From NCBI GenBank assembly GCA_900320095.1, contig ONQZ01000042.1, positions 1 through 36,113 of the forward strand: a stretch of DNA of 36,113 bases, written 5' to 3'. Both the position numbers and the translations under genes were made by a program. This DNA is from an uncultured Lentisphaerota bacterium (GTDB taxonomy: Bacteria; Verrucomicrobiota; Lentisphaeria; Victivallales; UBA1829). The notes beneath the pieces are model-generated. The model was not told the DNA's origin. It made no database searches and saw only the letters and a list, made by a program, of their open reading frames with translations. Shown piece after piece: positions 7,751 to 16,800 of this stretch (the first letter of the stretch is position 1; every line of letters begins with the position of its first letter).

Positions 7751-9193
7751 GTGGATTCCAATTCCATTCTTGTTACGCCGCAGGCCCAGGATTTCGCCAA
7801 GGACATTTCCGTCACGCCTGCCGCCGCACCTCAGAACGCCCCGAATATCACGCAGAAGGGGCCCGATCCGCAGCCGATCTCGCAGGCTACCGGCGCGCCC
7901 GACCTGGCGCCGGGACAGAAACCCGATCCGAAGAAACAGCCGTCGATCTACGGCGAGATCCCGCAAATCCCGGTGCTGGACGCGGTCGAAGGTATCAAGT
8001 TCGACTTCAACCACGGCATCCGTATTCTTTTCCCGCAGAACGGCAAGAACTACCATGTGACGTTCACGGATATCGATACCGGCATCATCCTGTACAGTGC
8101 GGACACCGTGCCGGGCGCGTTCATCACCAGCGTGAAGAAATTCTTCATCCGGTTTCGCCTGATCATCCACGACAAGGGCAACGACACGCCGATCTTCACG
8201 CACGACTACGACGCCACGGACAAGGAAGTCATGATCCAGCTCCCGGTCGGCACGATCGGCGACAGCATCGGCTGGTTCAGCTACGTCGAACGTTTCCAGC
8301 TGAAGCATAAATGCAAGCTCGTCTGCGTGATGACCCCGTGGATCGCGGACATCTTCAAGAAGCAGTACCCGAACATCAAGTTCATCACGACCGAGGAGAC
8401 CAAGACCTACCGTCCGTACGCCTCCTACTACATGGGCCTCTTCTTCCGCGGCGACGTGGACAACCAGCCGATCGACTTCCGCTACATCGGCCTGCACAGG
8501 ACGGCGGGCTACATCCTCGGCCTCGAGGACACCTCCGACATCCCGCCGCGCGTGGACCTCTCCGCTCCGCGCAAGATCAAGGAAAAATACGTCTGCATCG
8601 CGGCGCAGTCCAGCTCCCAGGCGAAATACTGGAACAACCCGTTCGGCTGGATCACGCTCGTGCAGTTCCTGAAGGACAACGGCTACCGTGTGCTGTGCAT
8701 TGACAAGGAGAAAGTGCACGGCATCGGTCTCAACTGGAACTACATCCCGTACGGCACGGAGGACTTCACCGGCGACATCCCGCTTCAGGAACGCATCAAC
8801 CTCATCAAGGACGCGGATTTCTTCGTCGGCCTCTCCAGCGGCCTCTCCTGGCTCGCCTGGACCTGCAAGGTGCCCGTCGTGATGATCTCCGGCTTCACGC
8901 ACCCGACCAACGAGTTCGCGACACCGTACCGCATCATCAACTACCATACCTGCCATTCCTGCTGGAACGACATGCGCGAGAACTTCGACCACTACGATTT
9001 CCTGTGGTGCCCGCGCCACAAGGGGACCGACCGCCATTTCGAGTGCACGCGCCTCATCTCCGCGGAACAGGTCATCAACACCATCAAGAAGATCCCGACG
9101 TTCCGGCCCTCCGAGAAACCGAAGGACGACAAGGCCGCCGCCAGCGACAACGCCACGGCGCGCGATCCGAAGGAAGGCAAGCACAAGAAATAA
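7751..9193 (+). CDS. autotransporter strand-loop-strand O-heptosyltransferase (TibC/Aah/BAHT family)
   Basis: A protein of 480 residues from the GTG at 7751, chosen because AAGGAG precedes it by 7 nt; the longer open frame from 7667 would start upstream of its own promoter. After a Pro/Ala/Gln-rich N-terminal stretch (about 1-75) comes a GT-B glycosyltransferase resembling TibC and Aah, which add heptose from ADP-heptose to serines of autotransporter adhesins such as TibA and AIDA-I. Family marks are VCIAAQSSSQAKYWNNP, the donor-site-like FFVGLSSGLSWLAW, and a four-Cys cluster C401-x2-C404-x15-C420-x11-C432, matching the Fe(III)-binding Cys site described for TibC. The C-terminus is Lys/Asp-rich and disordered-looking. 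It probably acts in the cytoplasm. The likely substrate type is encoded at 32634 onward, and gmhB at 2454 supports donor supply. Confidence 0.88.
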   Translation: MDSNSILVTPQAQDFAKDISVTPAAAPQNAPNITQKGPDPQPISQATGAPDLAPGQKPDPKKQPSIYGEIPQIPVLDAVEGIKFDFNHGIRILFPQNGKNYHVTFTDIDTGIILYSADTVPGAFITSVKKFFIRFRLIIHDKGNDTPIFTHDYDATDKEVMIQLPVGTIGDSIGWFSYVERFQLKHKCKLVCVMTPWIADIFKKQYPNIKFITTEETKTYRPYASYYMGLFFRGDVDNQPIDFRYIGLHRTAGYILGLEDTSDIPPRVDLSAPRKIKEKYVCIAAQSSSQAKYWNNPFGWITLVQFLKDNGYRVLCIDKEKVHGIGLNWNYIPYGTEDFTGDIPLQERINLIKDADFFVGLSSGLSWLAWTCKVPVVMISGFTHPTNEFATPYRIINYHTCHSCWNDMRENFDHYDFLWCPRHKGTDRHFECTRLISAEQVINTIKKIPTFRPSEKPKDDKAAASDNATARDPKEGKHKK

Positions 9194-9229
9194 TATTTAA
9201 CTGCGTTTTCCCGAGGATACAGCCATTGT

Positions 9230-9256
9230 TTCGCGTGCCGTCGCGAAGCACGGCAC
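9230..9256 (+). other. alternative hairpins in the 3' UTR / leader before the small membrane gene
   Basis: TTCGCG (9230-9235) can pair with CGCGAA (9242-9247), or GTGCCGT (9235-9241) with ACGGCAC (9250-9256). The two hairpins exclude each other and precede the terminator at 9277-9317. They resemble an attenuator but match no riboswitch class I recognise; chance is possible in GC-rich sequence. Confidence 0.3.
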
Positions 9257-9276
9257 AGCCTCAGGACGCTCAGCCT

Positions 9277-9317
9277 CTCCGGTCAGTTCCCATTGGGAGG
9301 AAGGCCGGAGTTTTTTT
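9277..9317 (+). terminator. Rho-independent terminator after the O-heptosyltransferase gene
   Basis: CTCCGG (9277-9282) pairs with CCGGAG (9305-9310), with an inner TCCC/GGGA pairing, and is followed directly by seven T (9311-9317). It sits only 21 bp before the start of the next gene, so it may also work as an attenuator for that gene. Confidence 0.75.
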
Positions 9318-9338
9318 CAACCATAAAGGTTATTCAGT

Positions 9339-9620
9339 ATGCCTCATATTCTGGAAGCTGCGATGCTGGTCTGCTTCGGCGCCAGCTGGCCGTTCGCCAT
9401 CATCAAGACCGTCCGTGCGAAGAATCCGGCGGGCAAGAGCTATCTTTTCGCCGCGCTGGTCATCGCCGGATATGTCGCCGGCTGCACAGCGCGGTTCATG
9501 CGCGACGGCGCGGACGGGGTGTTCTTCCTGTACATCTTCGATATGCTGATGGTCGGGACGGACACGGCGCTGTGCCTGTACTATAAACGGCGGAACGAAC
9601 GCCGGGCTCAATCTTTCTAA
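9339..9620 (+). CDS. small membrane protein, PQ-loop/SemiSWEET-like (tentative)
   Basis: A protein of 93 residues with three predicted membrane segments (about 6-24, 34-50 and 61-80) and a basic C-terminus. The first segment ends in GASWPFAIIKTVRAKNPAG, followed by KSYLFAALVIAGYVAG. The order helix, W-P, basic R-x-K, G-K-S and a second helix ending in GY resembles half-size PQ-loop/SemiSWEET proteins, which dimerise to move sugars or other small solutes, but the Pro-Gln pair itself is absent. The ATG has AAAGG 9 nt upstream. It lies directly downstream of a terminator, so it may have its own promoter or depend on readthrough from the heptosyltransferase gene. Function is otherwise unknown. 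Confidence 0.72.
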   Translation: MPHILEAAMLVCFGASWPFAIIKTVRAKNPAGKSYLFAALVIAGYVAGCTARFMRDGADGVFFLYIFDMLMVGTDTALCLYYKRRNERRAQSF

Positions 9621-9639
9621 CTTTTTTTTTCGCAAGCAC

Positions 9640-9668
9640 TTGACAAAGCGGCGGAGAGGGTGTATTGT
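9640..9668 (+). promoter_or_regulatory. sigma70-like promoter for the first GH9 gene
   Basis: TTGACA (9640-9645), 17-bp spacer, TATTGT (9663-9668). The -35 region and early spacer (TTGACAAAGCGGCG) are identical to those of the second GH9 promoter at 13463, so the promoter was duplicated along with the gene. Confidence 0.7.
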
Positions 9669-9727
9669 CTTTTTGTGAAATATCCGTCCGCTGTTCGGAT
9701 TCCCATTTTTTCAGGAGGTCATGCCCC

Positions 9728-12700
9728 ATGCGAGAAAGATCATGCACCGTTTTGTCCTTCCTTTTCCTGCTTGCCGTGTCGTTCGTCCCGGCGGCGTCCG
9801 CGCTTGAAGCCGATCCGGAGATCGTCGCCGCGCCGGACAAAACGCCGTACGTCATGACCGTGTTCGGGCTCCGCAAGGCGTTTCCCGTGGCCGCTGACCG
9901 CATCCGTCTGGAGCTCGGCAGCCTGAGCGACCGGGAAGCCGGCCTTGCCTGGGAAAGCTACCGCATCGTCAGCGATGACGACCCGGAATTCGCCGCCGCA
10001 AAAAACGTCCGTCCTCTCGGTGTGTCCGGCGGAAGAGAGTCCTTCGTTTCCGAGGTGAGCCGTCCCATTTCGCCTACAGCCTCGTACACCCCGACATACG
10101 GGCGGGCGGACATTGAGCTGAAACTCCATGCCCCGATGAAGCCGGGCTGCACCTATTCGGTCATCGCCGCGGATCCGGCGCTCTTGCATGCCGGAGGACG
10201 GACCGGCGTTTCGTTCCGTTACGACCCCGCCGACCTGGACCGTGTCCCGGACCGGAAACACGCTCCGGAGCTTCAAGCCATGACCGTGTACGGACTTCGC
10301 GGGCTGGAAGTCGTTGGACGCGGTGTGATCCGTCTGGAGTTCGGCGCGGCGTTCAACGGAAGAAATCTGTCCGAAAAGATCCATGTCAGTCTCAAAGGCG
10401 AGCTGGCCGGGATCAAGGCGGTCGGCATCCGCGAGACGCCCGAGTTTTATGAGTCTGTGGGTTTGTCGGTCCCGAAGCGTACGGATGTCTTCCTGCAGCT
10501 CGACCGGATCCCCGCCGAGGGGGACACCATCCGCGTCGAGGCGGACTCCAAACCGGGGTCCCGTCCGGAGCGAGAAACCGGCCCCGGTTCGGGGTCGAGC
10601 CGCTCGGAAAGCCCATTTGACCTGCTGATCAGGGGCGACGACGAGATCGTCCACGGAGCCGACTCCGCCGCGATCGTCTTTTCCGACAGGCACACGTTTT
10701 CCAGCGCGGTGAAGGTCAATCAGGTCGGCTACATCGCGTCCGGTCCGAAGAAAGCCCTGCTCGGGCGCTGGACCGGGTCGCTGCCGCAGGACGCCGTCCG
10801 TTACAATGAGCCGCCGGAATTCGAGCTCCGCGACGCCGCCACGCACGAGACCGTCTTTGCCGGGCAGTGCACATTCCTCAACTCTCCCGAAGAACCTGTG
10901 AAAGCGCGGAGTGTATCGGAGACGAGGGGGCTTTCCCGGGACGAGCTTATGGAGATCCGCGCCGGGGAAAAATCCGAGGCGGACGCGCAGCGGCACGCGC
11001 TCGAATTCATCAGTGAGATCGACTTCAGCGCGTTCACGAAGCCGGGCCGCTACTACGTCGCCGTCCCCGGCATCGGGCGCAGTTTCGATTTCGCCATCGC
11101 CGAAGACGTCTACGGCGAGGCGTTCCGCACCATGGCGGACGGCGTGTTCGCCCGGCGCTGCGGCATGGCGCTGGAGCCGCCGTACTCGGACGGCCTGTAC
11201 CGGGCCGCCTGCCACGACGGGGGCGTCCGGCTGACCTCGCAGGAGAAGATCGGCGGCGGCAAGGGCATCCGCCCGGAAAAAATCCTTTTCGTGAAAAACG
11301 AATCCCCCGAGGCGTCCGCCCGTCCGTCCATCTGGAACGACCCCGCGCTGATCGCCCGGTTCCCGTTCAACGGCTCCGCCGAAAACGTCGTGAAGGGCGG
11401 CATGAAATCCGATGACCCGCTGAAGAACGGTTCCTTCTGGAGCAAACCCGAGGCGATGAAGCTCACGCCGCTGTATGAGGAGGCCGCGCCGACCTTCCGG
11501 ACCGAGCCGAACCTCATCTGGGACGGTCTCGGCAACGGCGTGTACGCGGCGGCGTCGAAAGACCGGAACGGCTGGAAAGGCAAGCTGGAATTCGACCGGA
11601 CGAAGGGGATCTCCTTCGCGTTCTGGGCGAAGCGGCTCCCGCCGGAGTCGGAAACGAAGGAGATCGGGCGCGATTTCATGATGACCGTGCGGCCCGACGA
11701 TCCGCGCCAGTGCACGTTCAGCGTCCACTGGGACGGCAGAGATTATGCGTCGTTCTCAATGTACGGGAAAAAGTTCGAGTTCTGGACAAGCGGGTCCAGC
11801 CTCTTTTCCTCCTCCGGCGCATGGTGCCACTGTGTGCAGACGTTCGAGCCCGTGCCGGGGACTCTGCCCGGCGAAGACGCGCAGTCCGGCGGCGAGTGGA
11901 AGTACCGCATCTACATCGACGGCCGCCTGCGGCAGACGCTGAGCACCACGCTGAACGAGGAGTTCGGCGGCTCGTTCTGTTTCGGCGACGTTTCCAGCCT
12001 GGCGGGCACGATCCTCCTCGACGAACTGCTGATCTACAACCGCGTGCTCACGCCGGACGAAGCCGCCAAGCTCGCCGAACGCGTCGGCGAGACGGTCCCG
12101 AAACGCATTCCGGCGTCCGGCGGACACCACGACGCGGGCGGCGGCAGCCCGCGTTCGCACCTCGACGTCGCGCAGACGCTGATGGACGCATACGAGCTCG
12201 CGCCGGAGAAGTTCGCCGACGGACAGCTGAACATCCCGGAGAAGGACAACGGCATCCCGGACATCCTCGACGAGGCGCTGTGGGAACTCAAGCTCTGGAC
12301 TGGGCTTCAGGACGCGGACGGCGGCGTGCACAACGGCACGGCGTCCGTCGAAAAGCCGTCCGGAGCGCGGGAAACGCGGCGGCGGAACGGTGTGTCCCCG
12401 GTCCCGGATCCCGATGATTGCGCGTTTGAAAAGGATTCGCAGGGGGCGCTGTATTTTGCCGGGGCGATGGCGCAGGCGTCGCGCCTGCTCAAATCCGCCG
12501 GAAAAATGGAGTTGTCTGCGGACTGTCTGGACTGTGCCCGCCGCGCATACGACTGGGGCGTCGGACACAAGCCGGAGACGGAGGACGGGAAGCTTTTCCT
12601 CAATTTCCACACCATCCCGCTCGCGTACGCCGCCGCCCAGCTCTACCATGCGACCGGCGAAAAAGAATACCACGAGGCGTTCCTCGGCAATTCGCCGTGG

Positions 12701-13360
12701 CGGGACGCTCCCGATACGGACCTGATCGCCGAGGACGGTTCACGCGACTGGTCGCTTTCGGCGTTTGCCTACGCCGCGATCCCCGCCGGCAAGGCGGACG
12801 CGGCGGTTCATGCCGCCGTGACGGGGGCGGTTTTCAGGCTTGCCGACCGGTTTGCCGGCGAGATGAAGCCGGCGCGCACCAAATACGCGCGGCATCCGTA
12901 TGCGCCCGGGAGCTGGGATGCGGACGCATACCGCCATTTTCAGGCGTCCGTCCGGCACGCCTGGAAGCTCGCCGAGGATGAAGGCAGGGCGGCATCCTAC
13001 CGCGAAGCCATGATCCGGGCCGCCGACGACCTGCTCGGATGCAACCCGGTGAACACCTGTTTCGTCGCCGGGCTCGGGGCGAAGACCATCCACGCTCCGT
13101 ACGACGAAAGCCGGTTCCGTCCGGCGGGATTTCCTGTGCGCGGCGTTCTGGCGCCCGAGCCGTCCCCGGCGGCGCTGGATGAGGTTCAGAACCGTTCTTT
13201 CGTGCTTCTCCCTCGGTTCTCCTACGACAACCCCGCGAAGCTATATGTCTTCGCGGACACCGTTTTCGCCGACGGACCGGGCGAGGGCGTCGTGTCGCGC
13301 CAGGCGGATGTCATGGCGCTCTTCGGGCTTCTGCTGCCCGATGGGGCGCAGCGGAAGTGA
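9728..13360 (+). CDS. secreted GH9-type glycoside hydrolase with LamG insertion, second Asp of DAGD missing
   Basis: A protein of 1210 residues. The ATG at 9728 has AGGAGG 9 nt upstream and begins a signal peptide with probable cleavage after PAASA (residue 25). Two similar beta-domains follow (each with M-T-V-x-G-L-R and I-R-L-E-x-G), then a CelD_N Ig-like domain (VNQVGY near 330). The GH9 domain starts near 468 (ARRCGMALEPPYSD), is interrupted by a LamG-like domain (about 538-790), and resumes at SGGHHDAGG (802 on) with NIPEKDNGIPDILDEALW. GH9 enzymes invert beta-glycosidic bonds using the last Asp of DAGD as base. Here that position is Gly805 (GGC, 12140-12142), whereas the paralog has GAT. 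The candidate acid Glu1186 is present. It may be catalytically dead and act as a binding protein. The substrate is unknown. Confidence 0.85.
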   Translation: MRERSCTVLSFLFLLAVSFVPAASALEADPEIVAAPDKTPYVMTVFGLRKAFPVAADRIRLELGSLSDREAGLAWESYRIVSDDDPEFAAAKNVRPLGVSGGRESFVSEVSRPISPTASYTPTYGRADIELKLHAPMKPGCTYSVIAADPALLHAGGRTGVSFRYDPADLDRVPDRKHAPELQAMTVYGLRGLEVVGRGVIRLEFGAAFNGRNLSEKIHVSLKGELAGIKAVGIRETPEFYESVGLSVPKRTDVFLQLDRIPAEGDTIRVEADSKPGSRPERETGPGSGSSRSESPFDLLIRGDDEIVHGADSAAIVFSDRHTFSSAVKVNQVGYIASGPKKALLGRWTGSLPQDAVRYNEPPEFELRDAATHETVFAGQCTFLNSPEEPVKARSVSETRGLSRDELMEIRAGEKSEADAQRHALEFISEIDFSAFTKPGRYYVAVPGIGRSFDFAIAEDVYGEAFRTMADGVFARRCGMALEPPYSDGLYRAACHDGGVRLTSQEKIGGGKGIRPEKILFVKNESPEASARPSIWNDPALIARFPFNGSAENVVKGGMKSDDPLKNGSFWSKPEAMKLTPLYEEAAPTFRTEPNLIWDGLGNGVYAAASKDRNGWKGKLEFDRTKGISFAFWAKRLPPESETKEIGRDFMMTVRPDDPRQCTFSVHWDGRDYASFSMYGKKFEFWTSGSSLFSSSGAWCHCVQTFEPVPGTLPGEDAQSGGEWKYRIYIDGRLRQTLSTTLNEEFGGSFCFGDVSSLAGTILLDELLIYNRVLTPDEAAKLAERVGETVPKRIPASGGHHDAGGGSPRSHLDVAQTLMDAYELAPEKFADGQLNIPEKDNGIPDILDEALWELKLWTGLQDADGGVHNGTASVEKPSGARETRRRNGVSPVPDPDDCAFEKDSQGALYFAGAMAQASRLLKSAGKMELSADCLDCARRAYDWGVGHKPETEDGKLFLNFHTIPLAYAAAQLYHATGEKEYHEAFLGNSPWRDAPDTDLIAEDGSRDWSLSAFAYAAIPAGKADAAVHAAVTGAVFRLADRFAGEMKPARTKYARHPYAPGSWDADAYRHFQASVRHAWKLAEDEGRAASYREAMIRAADDLLGCNPVNTCFVAGLGAKTIHAPYDESRFRPAGFPVRGVLAPEPSPAALDEVQNRSFVLLPRFSYDNPAKLYVFADTVFADGPGEGVVSRQADVMALFGLLLPDGAQRK

Positions 13361-13462
13361 CGGGAGGTCTTCCGGCGGCGTTTTGAACCCGTGGCGCGGC
13401 AATGCCGGCACGCCGGCGGAGCATCTTTTCCGGCGGAAAACGTCCGCAGCACGAAAAAGTAT

Positions 13463-13491
13463 TTGACAAAGCGGCGTTTGCGGTATATAAT
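13463..13491 (+). promoter_or_regulatory. consensus sigma70 promoter for the second GH9 gene
   Basis: TTGACA (13463-13468), exactly 17 bp, TATAAT (13486-13491): both hexamers perfect. It lies 90 bp upstream of the ATG at 13581. The promoter is better than that of the intact paralog although the gene behind it is frameshifted. Confidence 0.85.
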
Positions 13492-13580
13492 ATTGTCGTA
13501 AAAACAAAACAGAACGTTTCCGCTTTCTGTTCTTTTGCCGGGCGGCGGAAGCGTCGAAAACTTTTTTCAGGAGACGTATT

Positions 13581-13853
13581 ATGACCGGAAGACTTCATTT
13601 CATTCTTCCCGCCTTTGTCCTTTTGTGTCTGTTTCCCGCCGGAGTTCCGGCTGCGTATGCGCTGGACGCCGATCCGGTTCTGATCGCCGCGCCGGACAAG
13701 AAGCCGTTCGTGATGACGGTGATGGGCGTACGGAAGGCGTTTCCCCTTGCCGACGACGTCATCCGGGTGGAGATCGGCATTTGTCAGCGAGGACGACCCG
13801 GAATATGCATACGAGCGTTTTATCCGCCCTGCCGATGTGACGTACCCGAATAA
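13581..13853 (+). pseudogene. 5' part of the second GH9 gene (signal peptide), out of frame with its body
   Basis: The ATG at 13581 has AGGAG 7 nt upstream and a strong promoter. It encodes a signal peptide (hydrophobic FILPAFVLLCLFPAG, cleavage probably after AAYA) and the start of the first beta-domain (MTVMGVRKAFPLADDVIRVEIG), closely parallel to the first GH9 protein. After codon GGC at 13776-13778 the frame reads unrelated residues to a stop at 13851-13853, while homology resumes at once in the frame of the 13747-17106 body (VSEDDPEY). Relative to the paralog, 48 nt are replaced by 4 nt, a net loss of 44 nt, which is not a multiple of three. Either the gene is broken here or the assembly is wrong at about 13779. 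Confidence 0.8.
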
Positions 13854-16800
13854 CCACAGCGTGATGGAGCTTTCCGTGCCGGATGGGTTCAAATCCGAAT
13901 CCAAACCGGCCAACATTACTGAGTTCAAACGGGAAACGGTCGATCTGAAGCTTCACGCACCGATGCGGCAGGGCAAGACCTATGCGGTCGTCACGCGCGG
14001 AAGCGGTTCCGACGTCGTGTCTGCCGGGCGCGCCGCCTACGAGTTCAAATTTGACGCGGCGGACATCGCGAAAGCGCCGGATGTGGAGCATGAGCCCGAG
14101 CTCAGAACGATGACCGTTCTGGGGCTTCGCGGACTGGACAGCGTGGGCAACGGGATCATCCGTCTGGAGTTCGGCCCGACTTTTTTCTGTCAGAAAGGAT
14201 ACCTGCTCAAGCATTATCACGTCACGGTGAACGGCGAGCCGGTCACGGTCAAGGCTATGGGGCGTCGCAGTCAGATCGACCTGTACCGTCCGGTCGGCTG
14301 GCCGTATTCCGTCCTCATACAGCATGATGTCTTCCTGCAGATGGACCGTGTACTCAAGGAAGGCGACCGGCTCCGCGTCGAGGTCGATCCCGCCATTGTC
14401 TCCGGCGCAAATACGGCGGAGATCGTGTTTTCGGACAAACTGTCATTTTCCAGTGCGATCAAGGTCAATCAGGTGGGCTATATCACGTCGGCGGTCAAGA
14501 CGGCGGAGATCGGGCGCTGGCTCGGCTCTTTCCCGGACGAGGCCGCGATCCTGGCGACGGCCTCGGAAACGGAGCATTTCCGCGATATTTCCGCGGATGA
14601 GATATTCTTCGGAGCGTCCAAAGGCGAAAAGGACGACAAGGAGAAGAATGCTTCCCGGGACAAGGCCGATCCGGCGAAAACGGACAAGGTGGAATCCGTC
14701 AATTCTGGAACAGCATCCGTCGCCGCGCATGAGTTCGCGAAATCCTCGCTGAAATACGATGCTCCGCCGCCGTTCGAGATCCGGGATGCCCGTACGGACG
14801 AGGTCGTCTTTTCCGGACAGAGCGTCCTGTCCAATCCGGGGAACCGTTCGGAGGGGCGGGCGCAGTATTCCGGCGAGAATGTCTACGAGATTGATTTCAC
14901 GTCGTTCAAGACTCCCGGCCGTTATTACATCGCGGTCCCCGGCACCGGACGCAGCTTCGAGTTTTCCATCGCGTCCGATGTTTACGACGAGGCGTTCCAG
15001 ACCGCCGCATACGGCGTGTTCGCGCAGCGGTGCGGGATCGCGCTGGAGCCGCCGTATTCGGACTGGCGCCGCATCGCCTGCCACGACCACGGGATCCGGC
15101 TGACCACGCAACGGCGGATCGACGGAGGCGAACATATTAATGCGAAAAAAGCCGTTTTCGAGAAGAATCCTTCGCCAGATGCGACGGTCCACCCTGCGAT
15201 TTATGCAGGTCCCGGACTCATTGCGCATTTCCCGTTCGACGGGTCCGCCGAGAACACCGTTCCGGGCGGCATGGCGCTTTCTCCGTCGAAAGGGACAACG
15301 CAGTCATTCAAGACTCTGCCGAATCTGATCTGGGACGGCGAATCCAACCGCGTGTTCGAGACGAAATCCGGTCGTGACAACGGCTGGACAGGAAAACTTG
15401 ATTGCGACAGGACGAAGGGGATCACGTTCCATTTCTGGCTGCGGCGGACCGATGCTCCGAAGGGGAATCGGTTTGATGGCGATGTGCTGACGCTTCGTTC
15501 GGGACGTTCCGATTCTTTCCGTTTTTACTGTAACTGGGGAGTTCCTTATTATGTGTTCAACGGCTCCAGGTTTTATTCGGACGGCCGGTTCGGTGATGAC
15601 AATTGGCACAGTTACTCCGTCTCCATCGGGCCGGATTCCGGTTCCGGCCAGTGGACATGCCGTCTGTACCGCGACGGCAAACTTCTGAAGACAGCATCCG
15701 CTTCCAATGCGTTTTCTCCGGGGGATGAACTCACGGTCGGCGCCGTCACGAATGTCGGTGCGGAGGGCTGTTACTTCGATGAATTCCGCATTTATAACCG
15801 TGTCCTGTCCGACGAAGAGATCGCGAAACTCTCCGAGCGGGTCGAGGCTGTCTTGCCGAAGCTTCTTACGGCGTCCGGCGGACATCACGACGCGGGCGAT
15901 TACAACCCGCGTTCGCACATCGACGTCGCTCAGGTCTTGATGGACGCGTACGAGGTCGCGCCGAAGAAATTCTATGATGGCCAGCTCAATATTCCGGAAA
16001 AAGGAAACGGCATCCCGGACATCCTCGACGAGGCGCTTTGGGCGCTGAGGCTCTGGATCGGACTTCAGGACGAGGACGGCGGCGTGTACAACGGCACGGA
16101 GTCGGACGGCGACCCGAACTTCTTCCAGACGGTCGAGCTTGACCCGAAAGGCGATTTCGTTTTTGCGAAGGACAGCCGCGGTTCCCTGCAGTTCGCCGGC
16201 GCCATGGCGCAGGCATCCAGGCTTCTCAAAAGAACCGGAAAGAATGAAATGGCCGCCGATTATCTGACGCGTGCCCGTCGCGCATACGACTGGGGCGTGA
16301 ATCACAAGCCGCAGACCAATGACGCGAAAACGTTCGGTTCCTACTACACCGCCCAGCTGGCATACGCGGCCGCCCAGCTGTTTCATACCACGGGCGAAGA
16401 CGCCTATCACCAGGCATTTCTTGACAATACGCCGTGGAAGAAGAACCCGAAAGCGAAAATAATACCGAGCGACAACAGCTATGACCTGACGCTGGCCGCC
16501 TATGCTTACGCCGCCATCCCGCCGTCCAAAGCCGATGTGACCATTCATTCCGATATTATCCGCGCCATCTGCGAGGAGGCGGATCTGTATGTCAACGCTT
16601 CGAACAAGGCTCCTTACAAGTTCGTACGGAACCCATACGCGCCGATCAACTGGGGCACCGGAGCATACGAACACTTCCTGACCGTCGTCTGGCATGCCTG
16701 GGCATTTGCGGATAACAAACTCAAGGTCAAGGCGTATCGTGACGCAATGATCAAGACCGCGGACAATACGCTCGGATGCAATCCGCTGAATCTCAGCTGG

